From Prorocentrum cordatum (Eukaryota > Sar > Dinophyceae > Prorocentrales > Prorocentraceae), in the NCBI GenBank assembly GCA_963575745.1, contig CAUYUJ010009546.1, positions 208,501-272,500 on the forward strand: 64,000 nucleotides of DNA. The letters run 5' to 3'. Positions 11,287 through 19,246 of this stretch are shown piece by piece (the stretch's first letter is position 1; the number at the start of each line of letters is the position of its first letter). The translations under genes and the position numbers were made by a program. The notes under the pieces are model-generated. The model was not told where the DNA came from. It made no database searches and saw only the letters and a list, made by a program, of their open reading frames with translations.

Positions 11287-12257
11287 AAATAGAGACAGTT
11301 TCGCAGAGCGCAGCCAACCAGGGAGCAGCGATGGCTCGTCTGGGTCCGCGTGGCCCTCGACTGCGATGGACCTCCCATAAGATCACGACAGCGGCGCCAT
11401 CAGTTGCACAGCTCGCAGCCCGCCAGGGAGCAGCGTGGTCTCGCCTGGGTGCGAGTGGCCCCCGACCCTGCCGTGCCTCCCAGGAGCCCACGAAAGTGGC
11501 GACCGTGGCGCAGTTCGCAGCCCGCCAAGGGGCAGCGAGGTCTCGTCTGGGTGCGCGTGGCCCCCGACTTTGGTGGACCTTCTAGGAGCCCACGAACGTG
11601 GCGACCGTTGCGCAGAGCGCAGCCAACCAGGGGGCAGCGAGGTTTCGTCTTGGTGCGCGTGGCTCTCGACTTTGGTGGACCTCCCAGGAGCCCACGAAAG
11701 TGGCGACCGTTGCGCAGATCGCAGCCAACCAGGGGGCAGCGAGGTCTCGTCTGGGTTCGCGTGGCCCCCGACTCGGGTGAACCCCTCAGGAGCCCACGAA
11801 AGTGGCTACAGTTGCGCAGAGCGCAGCCATCCAGGGAGTAGCGAGGTCTCGTCCTGGTGCAAAGTGGCCCCCGACTCCGCTGGACCTCCCAGGTACCCAC
11901 GAAAGTAGCGACAATTGCGCAGTTCGTAACCACCCATGGAGCAGAGAGGTCCCAGGTGGGTCCGCGTTCGTTTTTCTGCCGTCGCTCTGGAGATCCGCTG
12001 CTGAAATCGGGCAGCAGAATTCCGAGTTCTGCGCGCCCTTGACTTCGTTCGATTGACTCCAACGAGCCCACGAAAGTGGCGACAGTTGCGCAGTTCGCAG
12101 CCCGCCAGGGAGCTGCGAGGTCTCGGCTGGATCGGTTTACTCCCCGACTCCGCCGTGACTCCAACGAGCCTACGAAAGTGGCAGCGGTTGCGCATTTCCC
12201 TTGCCGGGTCCATTTATTCCCCGAGTTCGCCGTGACTCCCAGGAGCCATGAAAGTGG
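11287..12257. repeat. 102-bp satellite array, left block
   Basis: The word CACGAAAGTGGCGACNGTTG recurs with GAAA at 11,492, 11,594, 11,696, 11,799, 11,901, 12,072, 12,173 and 12,250. The basic period is 102 bp with a few odd spacings. Units read GAAAGTGGCGAC, GCAGCC, GAGGTCTCG, then CTCCCAGGAGCCCAC. The same array resumes at 16,456, 16,673 and 22,823, between the inserted elements. Confidence 0.93.
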
Positions 12258-12369
12258 AGAAAATCTTCCTCCATCCCCTGAATGGGTTTGCGCTCCTGTG
12301 CGTACACAGGGCACACTCTAATCGCACGTCTGGCCGGCGATGCCTTGGGGCGAAGGCTACCAGTATCCC
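12258..12369 (-). repeat. Split direct repeat B2 of copy 3
   Basis: 112 bp matching B1 at 12,925-13,036 with a single difference (GATGCCTTGG against GATGTCTTGG). It forms the 3' edge of the element and abuts satellite. Confidence 0.92.
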
Positions 12370-12927
12370 GGCCAGAGAGCGCATAACCCACGAGGGCGGG
12401 AGGGCTGGGAATTGAAGCAACCCACAGGCAGCCGAAACTGCAGCACTCGGCGGTGCAGGATGGCGCCCAGCGGCACCAGGAATAAACAATTACCTGCAGG
12501 TGCAATTGGCCTTCAACCTTGAACAGCGCAGCACCGGCGACGAAGGGCCCACGAGCAAGCCTTCAACCTTGAACAGCATAGCACCAGCGACGAGGGACCC
12601 ACGAGCTCCCATCACCAGAGGCCTTCGACGCGCCTCACGTGCCCACGAGGAGCAGACGCCCAATCACAGTTCCCGCCAGCTCCCGCGGAGCCGCCAAGCG
12701 TGTGAGGCAGGGATAGCTGCTCAGGAGCACGACGCAAGGCAGATACGCCTGCTCCCTCAGGAGAGCACCAGGCATGTGAGACAAGCCTGCCTGTCACTAA
12801 TTGGTCCCGTGCCACGAACGCAAACCCCAGAAGCCCCCAGAGGCCAAGAGGAGAGGAGTGGATGATGACACGCTCCGTCGTCATATTTTCCTGCCCCCCA
12901 AATCGCTTCGCGATTTGGGGGCTAAGA
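12370..12927 (-). repeat. Split direct repeat A2 of copy 3
   Basis: Bases 12,410-12,927 match A1 (15,938-16,455) almost perfectly. The remaining 40 bp (12,370-12,409) next to B2 have no partner in A1, presumably because the inner end of A1 was lost with the internal deletion. The outer end is the hairpin at 12,885-12,932. Confidence 0.88.
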
Positions 12928-12932
12928 AAATC
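12885..12932. other. A2/B1 junction hairpin of copy 3
   Basis: Arms ATTTTCCTGCCCCCCAAATC and CGATTTGGGGGCTAAGAAAA pair around CGCTTCG. Such a hairpin sits at A2/B1 and at the outer end of A1 in both copies 3 and 4, where a YR would be expected to recombine. Confidence 0.7.
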
Positions 12933-13036
12933 TTCCTCCATCCCCTGAATGGGTTTGCGCTCCTGTGCGTACACAGGGCACACTCTAATCGCACGTCTGG
13001 CCGGCGATGTCTTGGGGCGAAGGCTACCAGTATCCC
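12925..13036 (-). repeat. Split direct repeat B1 of copy 3
   Basis: 112-bp partner of B2, lying between the YR gene and A2. The following 160 bp (13,037-13,197) are 3' untranslated sequence with a TG microsatellite at 13,107-13,126. Confidence 0.92.
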
Positions 13037-13197
13037 TGTGCACCCCAGGACATCGCATCCTGGACAGACACAACCTGTGCAGACGTGGAAGCCCAATGCA
13101 CACAGGTGTGTGTGTGTGTGTGTGTGCGTGTGCACGTGTATGCCCGCGAAGCGACAATCAATTTCGTACACGCAATTCCTCTGATTGTTTTCCACGC

Positions 13198-14694
13198 TCA
13201 GTCCTCGCCAGAAGACTCCGAGAATTCTATTAAGAATTCTGCTTCCTCCAGCGTGCCGCGGGCTTTGGCCGAAGTGCACGCGAAGGCCGTCACGCCCCTC
13301 CAGCCTCCCGAATAGAAAAGCGCTGCCGGCCCATTGGCCTGCACAACTTCTGTGGCCCATCCGCGGCGGAACGCATGAGTGCCCCAGGATCGCGCGTCGG
13401 CGAATCCTAGAGCTTGCGCAGCGAGCTTTAAGCAAGCCAGCGATTCGTTATACGAAATACTCGCGAAAGGGATCCCGCTGTCTGCCAACCTTCGCCTCAG
13501 CACGCATGCGCCGCAGAGCGTCTTGCCCTGCAACTTGCAAATGCACCGGCGCGAGACCTCCACCGGCTCAGCACAACATTTGCGATTGAAGAAAGTTATC
13601 CGGACAGCTTCTGTTCCCCCAGCAACGGTCTCAATGACGACTTGCGCCTGAGGACGGCCCAACTGCAAAGTTTCACCATATCTGAGACAGAAGTGCCGAG
13701 ATACAACCCATGATTCACCAATGTCCTGCTGATCGTTGCTGACACACCATTGCGCCAACTTCCGGGTCTGATCAGCTGTCGCACGGATTTTTACTCGCCG
13801 AATGGCTCTTCCAGATATCTCTGCTCCACGAGCGACGCGGCTTGTGTCGAGCAGTGCCCCTAAAGGACTACGCATCCATCGCAAGATCGTTCTCAAATGC
13901 GAAAGGTATTTACCAAGTGAAGAAGCACTGCGAAAGAGAACGACAAACGCATCCACTTGCGCATCTGCTGGGGGCCAGGGCTCAAGCTTGTGTAGAATGC
14001 AACTCTGTCCGTAAAGGCGAAGCGCTGAAGCGTGGCCCGAAGCACTCGCCTTCCAGCCACAGAACTCAATCCACATCGCTTCCTCCTCGAAACTTTCCCC
14101 AGATCTGCTCTGAGACCGCCGTTCCGCTTCTGCCCGGGGCGTTTGCGCTGGCGGTGCAAGCAGCAACGCATCGACAGCAGCCATTGCGCTGATTGCGTCG
14201 GCCAGAATCTTTGGCGGAGGCAAATGTGCAGATCGCCGCGCTGCGGCGCATAAGGCCAAAGCTGCCATGGCTCTCCGCTGCTTCCCTGAATCTCCTGGTG
14301 CCGCTGCTCGTCTCGCCGGCGGTGGACCGGCAGCCGGAATTGGCTCGGCATGCGCCCGTGGTGGCGCGGACGGCGCAGCACTGACACTCGATTGCGAACA
14401 TGCCCAGAGAAATCTTTCTACGAAATCCTTGCTCCAATCTTGCAGCGGCGTCCAAATCTCAGTTGCCTCACTGACTGAAAGGCCGAGGAAATCAGAGGCA
14501 TGCGCTGCGCCCTCCTGGAGCAACCTCCGCTCTAATCCCTCCAAATCGCCAGAATGACCGGAAGCCGCCGCTGCTCTGCGCAACAGAGGTGATAGCCATG
14601 TGTCTGCACGTGGACGCACGCGTCTGTCTCCTACCGAGGTTCCCTGGGCAGCAGCCCGGCTGGCATCGATAAGAGAAAGCAGACCACTGCTCAT
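13198..14694 (-). CDS. Tyrosine recombinase of copy 3, open but nucleophile changed
   Basis: Open frame of 498 codons from ATG 14,692-14,694 (MSSGLLSLIDASRAAAQG); the frame also extends further upstream. That start is preferred because it aligns with MALSFVNAER of copy 2 and MLNFISDSRN of copy 4. The variable N-terminal region is followed by WIEFCGWKASASGHASALRL, LRYGETLQLG (Arg), HAFRRGWA (HxxR), YSGGWRG (Trp) and an acidic tail SESSGED. The residue aligned with the Tyr nucleophile is Cys (FACTSAKARG, TGC for TAC), so the enzyme is probably inactive. It lies 256 bp downstream of the RNase H stop. Confidence 0.85.
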   Translation of the reverse strand: MSSGLLSLIDASRAAAQGTSVGDRRVRPRADTWLSPLLRRAAAASGHSGDLEGLERRLLQEGAAHASDFLGLSVSEATEIWTPLQDWSKDFVERFLWACSQSSVSAAPSAPPRAHAEPIPAAGPPPARRAAAPGDSGKQRRAMAALALCAAARRSAHLPPPKILADAISAMAAVDALLLAPPAQTPRAEAERRSQSRSGESFEEEAMWIEFCGWKASASGHASALRLYGQSCILHKLEPWPPADAQVDAFVVLFRSASSLGKYLSHLRTILRWMRSPLGALLDTSRVARGAEISGRAIRRVKIRATADQTRKLAQWCVSNDQQDIGESWVVSRHFCLRYGETLQLGRPQAQVVIETVAGGTEAVRITFFNRKCCAEPVEVSRRCICKLQGKTLCGACVLRRRLADSGIPFASISYNESLACLKLAAQALGFADARSWGTHAFRRGWATEVVQANGPAALFYSGGWRGVTAFACTSAKARGTLEEAEFLIEFSESSGED

Positions 14695-14950
14695 GTAAAA
14701 GCTAAGCCAAACCGGCTTCGAGCCAGACGCTACGGAAATCGCCACTGCACAATCTGCCGAGCAGCAGTCAATCATTATTCTCTGCAGCATTACCACACCA
14801 CATGATCCCTGAACAGCGCCGGCCCTGACAATTCGAAAGTGAAGCCGGCTCGCGGGAAGCTGCAAAGAAGGACCCCTGCAATCGATTGCAGGCCACAAAC
14901 GATGGATGAGATGATGACAGCCGATGCATTTCTCGATTGCACGGCCTTGT

Positions 14951-15940
14951 TCAGTGGGTGTGCCGCGGCAATCGGGCTGGCCAGTCCCATCGCATTTGCC
15001 GGAAACCTCGCTTTGCGAAGTCGGCACGAGATGCCTCAAAAGATTCATCTCTCGTGGGGCCGTCCGCCAAATTTAATTTTGACGGTGCGCGCACTGCGTG
15101 CAGCAGGACGCCTGCAGCGGCTACAGTGAACCAAAAGTCATTGACAATCTCGTTGTAATCCTGTTGCCGGCTCGCGCCCCGGACAAGGGTATGGAGCGCG
15201 ACGTTGCTGTCAATGAACAAAATGGTCTCGCAATCCTTGAGCCCATGCTCAAGGAGGAACTGCAAACTACACACGGCCGCCACCAATTCCCACAGAGAGA
15301 TCTGCGTACGGCGCGGTCGGGCCCATCGTTTTGCAACTGTGGGCACTGCGGCAGCAGACCAAACGCGCATAGCCGGATGAGAAAGCACAAACGCAATCTT
15401 CCCATCGCCAGCGGCGTCGGTGTAAACGAAACACCGCTGCACCTCACGTGGATGCAGCTGGACCACGCGCGTTGGGCAGGATCCCAGAAAACGCCGCCAC
15501 CACAGGAGTGCATTCCGGACGCGCCTCGGAATCCTCGCACTCCTGCTGTTTGCTTGCCAATGCAAAGCAGCTAGATAAGCTCTGGCCCCACGGCCGAATA
15601 CTACCGAGCCGCCCCAGCTGAGCCGACCTGCCAAACGCTTGGCTTCAGCTGGCCGAAGGGAATTGGCTTCTAAGGCGCCATCTATACAACTGATCCACTT
15701 CTCGAGCTTCTCACGACCGATCCAAAATGCAATTGCGCCTGGCCAAGCGCGGGCGCAGACTCCCAGCACAGTGGCGCTTGATGCATCGTCGACCGATTTC
15801 TTTTGATCCAAGTCCCAGCCTAGAAGCTTGATCACCTGGCGACTGCAATTCGCAGTACCCCTCGGCCCTGCAAATTCATACGAATGCTCTTCTTTGCGAT
15901 CGGCCGAGAACAGATCATCGACAAAGCGGGGCGTGGCAAT
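14951..15940 (-). pseudogene. RT-RNase H of copy 3, 5'-truncated
   Basis: The frame enters from A1 and begins homology at RT motif C (RFVDDLFSADR), so motifs A and B are absent. The thumb/connection region LAGRLSWGGSVVFGRGAR and RNase H are intact: Asp in FVYTDAAGDG, Glu in WELVAAV, Asp in FIDSNVAL and LNLADGPTR. It stops with TGA at 14,951-14,953. RT activity is impossible without the missing palm half. The truncation coincides with the inner end of A1. Confidence 0.88.
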
Positions 15941-16455
15941 TGAAGCAACCCACAGGCAGCCGAAACTGCAGCACTCGGCGGTGCAGGATGGCGCCCAGCG
16001 GCACCAGGAATAAACAATTACCTGCAGGTGCAATTGGCCTTCAACCTTGAACAGCGTAGCACCGGCGACGAAGGGCCCACGAGCAAGCCTTCAACCTTGA
16101 ACAGCATAGCACCAGCGACGAGGGACCCACGAGCTCCCATCACCAGAGGCCTTCGACGCGCCTCACGTGCCCACGAGGAGCAGACACCCAATCACAGTTC
16201 CCGCCAGCTCCCGCGGAGCCGCCAAGCGTGTGAGGCAGGGATAGCTGCTCAGGAGCACGACGCAAGGCAGATACGCCTGCTCCCTCAGGAGAGCACCAGG
16301 CATGTGAGACAAGCCTGCCTGTCACTAATTGGTCCTGTGCCACGAACGCAAACCCCAGAAGCCCCCAGAGGCCAAGAGGAGAGGAGTGGATGATGACACG
16401 CTCCGTCGTCATATTTTCCTGCCCCCCAAATCGCTTCGCGATTTGGGGGCTAAGA
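15938..16455 (-). repeat. Split direct repeat A1 of copy 3
   Basis: 518 bp at the 5' edge of the element, matching A2 at a constant offset of 3528 with three differences noted (near 16,055, 16,187 and 16,336). It ends in the terminal hairpin 16,413-16,460 and then satellite. Confidence 0.92.
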
Positions 16456-16513
16456 CAATTATGTCTCGGCTGGGTCCGTTTACTCCCCAGCTCCGGCGTG
16501 CCTTCCAGTAGCC
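16456..16513. repeat. 102-bp satellite fragment between copy 3 and the TIR element
   Basis: CAATTATG followed by TCTCGGCTGGGTCCGTTTAC and CTTCCAGTAGCC continues the satellite unit of 11,287-12,257. About 30 bp of the unit are missing near the copy 3 junction. Confidence 0.8.
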
Positions 16514-16672
16514 TCAAGTCGGGCCTGTCTGCAGGAGGAATACTTAAAAGTAGTTAGAAACAACATGTGGACGATTATTGGAGCATTTTTTAAAATACAA
16601 TTTTGGAGTATTTGTGGGGTATGTTTGATTTGTCGTCCAAAATCCCCTTGTAGGGGGACAAGCCCGACCTAA
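16514..16672. mobile_element. TIR element (MITE-like), copy a, 159 bp
   Basis: Termini are TCAAGTCGGGCCTGTC on the left and GGACAAGCCCGACCTAA on the right, an imperfect inverted repeat. The interior is AT-rich, unlike its GC-rich surroundings, and has a second inverted pair (GGACGATT / TTGTCGTCC). It is flanked by the 8-bp direct repeat CAGTAGCC (16,506-16,513 and 16,673-16,680). Removing the element and one repeat restores the satellite order CCAGTAGCC-CATGGAGGTGGCGAC. It has no coding capacity. A second copy is at 48,911-49,058. Confidence 0.88.
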
Positions 16673-16785
16673 CAGTAGCCCATGGAGGTGGCGACGGCTG
16701 CGCAGATCGCAGCCACCCAGGGAGCTGCGAGGTCTTGGAAGGATCCGTTTACTCCCCGACTCCGCCGCGCCTCCCGAGTGCCCAG
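16673..16785. repeat. 102-bp satellite unit between TIR element and copy 4
   Basis: One full unit starting with the right-hand target duplication: GGTGGCGACGGCTGCGCAG, GGGAGCTGCGAGGTCTTGG, CTCCCGAGTGCCCAG. It is continuous with the blocks on either side once the insertions are removed. Confidence 0.88.
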
Positions 16786-16904
16786 GAAAATCATAACAGC
16801 GCCAGCCCATTTCCAGAGATGGCCGGCGCCCCTGCGCCAGCAAGGGGTGCGTTGGGAAGCGCTGCCTGGCCGGAGCCGTTTGGGTCTCCCCCCAAAGACT
16901 CCCA
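16786..16904 (-). repeat. Split direct repeat B2 of copy 4
   Basis: 119 bp from GAAAATCATAACAGC to AAAGACTCCCA, identical to B1 at 17,400-17,518. Forms the 3' edge. The next 46 bp (16,905-16,950) separate it from the part of A2 that matches A1. Confidence 0.95.
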
Positions 16905-16950
16905 GCCGGGACAGGGCGCCGGCGCAAGCCTCGAAGGGCGGCGAGGGTGG

Positions 16951-17404
16951 GCAAAGCTCCTCACGAGGAGCAGTAGGCGCAGCCCCTTTCAGCAAACACT
17001 CCGGCTCCAAGACGCCACCGCGAAACGCAGAGGAGCCAGGGACACTTGGGGCCCCAGCCCCCAGGCGCCGCGGGCGAGGCGTGGGGTGCCAGCCCCCAGG
17101 CCACATGCGACTGAGGGCGACAAGCGCGCCCCGGTTCCACCATCTTGAAGGGAACACTTGGGCGGCAAGCTGCAACGCTGCCGCCCCGCCACATCAATAC
17201 TTCCGCCGTTTCGCGCAGAAACTCTTCCGCCGCACTGCCAAGGAACCGCTTCCCCCGCGAAGCAGGCAGAAGCGCGCGAGCCACGCGCCCGCAGGCAGAG
17301 GCGTGTGAGCAAGGCGTGTGAGCAAAGAGGCGTAGAGGTGTAAACAATTGGTCCTGCGCCTCATGATTTTCCTGCTGCAGAAATAAATTTATGATTCACG
17401 AAAA
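16951..17404 (-). repeat. Split direct repeat A2 of copy 4
   Basis: Matches A1 at 22,372-22,822 with about eight substitutions and a 3-bp indel (CATCAATACTT against CATTACTT). Ends in the hairpin 17,365-17,406 (arms GATTTTCC and GAAAATC around ATAAATTTAT). Confidence 0.92.
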
Positions 17405-17518
17405 TCATAACAGCGCCAGCCCATTTCCAGAGATGGCCGGCGCCCCTGCGCCAGCAAGGGGTGCGTTGGGAAGCGCTGCCTGGCCGGAGCCGTTTGGGTC
17501 TCCCCCCAAAGACTCCCA
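17400..17518 (-). repeat. Split direct repeat B1 of copy 4
   Basis: 119-bp identical partner of B2. Only 86 bp separate it from the YR stop codon at 17,605. Confidence 0.95.
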
Positions 17519-17604
17519 TTGCACCAGAAGGCGACGGACCGCGCAGCAGCGCCGAACAGATAATGTCGTGGCATATTTTTGGCCCCTGCGCACACGATGC
17601 ACAG

Positions 17605-19130
17605 TTAGGCCTGCTCGCCGTCGCTAGAATCGGAATGATCGACGAGCCACTCTGCGGCCGTCAACGCTCCTCGGCTTTGGGCACTGACATGCCCGAAAGC
17701 TGCAGCGCCCCTCCAGCCACAGCCGAAGAACAAGGCAGCGGGCCCTCCTTGTTGAAGCGCCTCATCCGCAAAACCACGCCTGAATGCGCGAGTCCCCCAG
17801 GCAGGCGCGCCCCGCAAACGCAGCGCCGCAGCCGCCAGCTTCAAAACAGCCAGGGCGTCGGCGTAGCGAATCTGAGCAAAAGGGATTGATTCGCGCTCTC
17901 CTAGGGAGAACAACGAACAAACGCCGCACAGCGCCCGGCCCTGCAATTTGCAAATGCAGCGCCTGGTTGTCTCGCACGGCTCATTGTAACACTTCCTGTG
18001 GGCGAAGCGGACCACGCGTGCCCTGCGATCGCCGATGCTGAAACGATAAGACACTGCAGGCCGGCCTAGATTCAACAACTCAGAATATCGCAAGCAAAAT
18101 TGCCGAGCGATAACCCAGGATGCCGCCAGGAGAAAATAACCTGCGTCGCAACACCATTTGTGAATTCTCTTTGTTTCTTCTGCGGTGGCTCGAATCTTCT
18201 CTTTCCTGAATATGTCCTGCGTGATCTTATCCGCACCGCGTGCCAATCTTTGCGTGTCCGCCAGGATGCCCAAAGGAGCATTCAAGAGATGCAACACACT
18301 CCGTATGTGCGACAGATACCTTTGAAGAGTATGGCCATTGCGGAAGAGACCAACGAACACGTTCAATATCGATTCTGCCGGCGGCCATTCGTCGCCAGAA
18401 ATGCTTATGGCCGCCTGGCCCCACAACCTGATAGCTGAAGCATACTGCGGGGCGTTTTTTCCCATCCCGCGAACTCTATCCACAAAACATGCAGATTGAG
18501 GTGATCACTGGTGGATCCTTCGAGCCTCGGTTTCTTTGCTTCTTCGCGCGGGGTGCCAGAAGGCTCGCCCCCTGGGAAGCATTGGCACTGGGAAGCAGCG
18601 ACCAACGCGGCGGCCAACACGGCACACGCAGGAACACTCTGGGAACGCCTGGCTTGGCCAAGAACAATCAGTGCGGCTCGTTCCTTCGCCTCGCTGTGGG
18701 CTCCCATATCTGGCACACCTGCAGCGCCAAGTATATCACTGGGCGTGTTGCTTGCACTTTGGGTTGCAGAGGGCGCGCCCCCGCTGTCTACATCATTGCG
18801 GCCCTGGCGCGTCTGTGATGCCAACTCGCGATCAGCGCAGCGCTGGCAATGCGAAAGGAAATTGTTGATGAATCCGAGGCTGCGGCCGCCAAAAGCAGGA
18901 ACGAGACCGAGAAGATCCTGGGCGCACAGGCCGCTCATATCAGAATGATGGCAAAAACCATTGCAGGCGAGCGCTTCGCACAACGCCGACACGTCCAGCG
19001 CCCTCTGGCCAGCTGCAGCCCGCAAAGCCTGCTCAAAAATTGAGTCTGACTGGCTTGCAGATGCTGGTTCTTGTGGCGCACTGGAGGAACTGAAGGTTCG
19101 ATTCCGGCTATCAGAAATGAAGTTGAGCAT
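17605..19130 (-). pseudogene. Tyrosine recombinase of copy 4, one frameshift
   Basis: ATG at 19,128-19,130 (MLNFISDSRN), 116 bp after the RT-RH stop. WIEFAGWEK marks the core-binding part; the frame then breaks at a run of six A (18,455-18,460 on the plus strand as T) and resumes as NAPQYASAIRLWGQ. The catalytic domain has Arg in LRYSELLNLG, but HxxR reads RAFRRGF (His to Arg). The nucleophile position in FGHVSAQSRG is His (CAT) instead of Tyr. The acidic tail is DHSDSSDGEQA. With two catalytic residues changed it is very unlikely to be active, whether or not the frameshift is bypassed. Confidence 0.87.
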
Positions 19131-19246
19131 TCTGAGCCATCACACTACGGAGTAGCAGGCCGAGCAGGGCGAGCGTGCCACATGCACTTTTCCGCGCACG
19201 CAAGCACGCACGTTGTTTTTCTCGGCGGTCGATGCTTCTCTTCGTC

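Larger units (their letters stand above)
12258..16455 (-). mobile_element. YR retrotransposon copy 3 (Ngaro/PAT-like), internally deleted
   Basis: On the minus strand the layout is A1 (16,455-15,938), truncated RT-RH, YR, B1 (13,036-12,925), A2 (12,927-12,370), B2 (12,369-12,258). A1 and A2 differ at three of 518 aligned bases by eye; B1 and B2 at one of 112. Such high identity implies recent insertion. Gag and the first part of RT are missing: A1 joins directly to RT motif C. Satellite flanks rejoin through a shared AGA: GTGG-AGA-CAATT corresponds to the satellite word GTGGCGACAGTT. Confidence 0.85.

Noticed and set aside
18452-18466. Programmed -1 frameshift at the A6-C run in the YR of copy 4
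   Set aside because: The heptamer A AAA AAC lies in the wrong register relative to the incoming frame, and copies 2 and 3 have no shift here, so a simple indel in the run is more likely.
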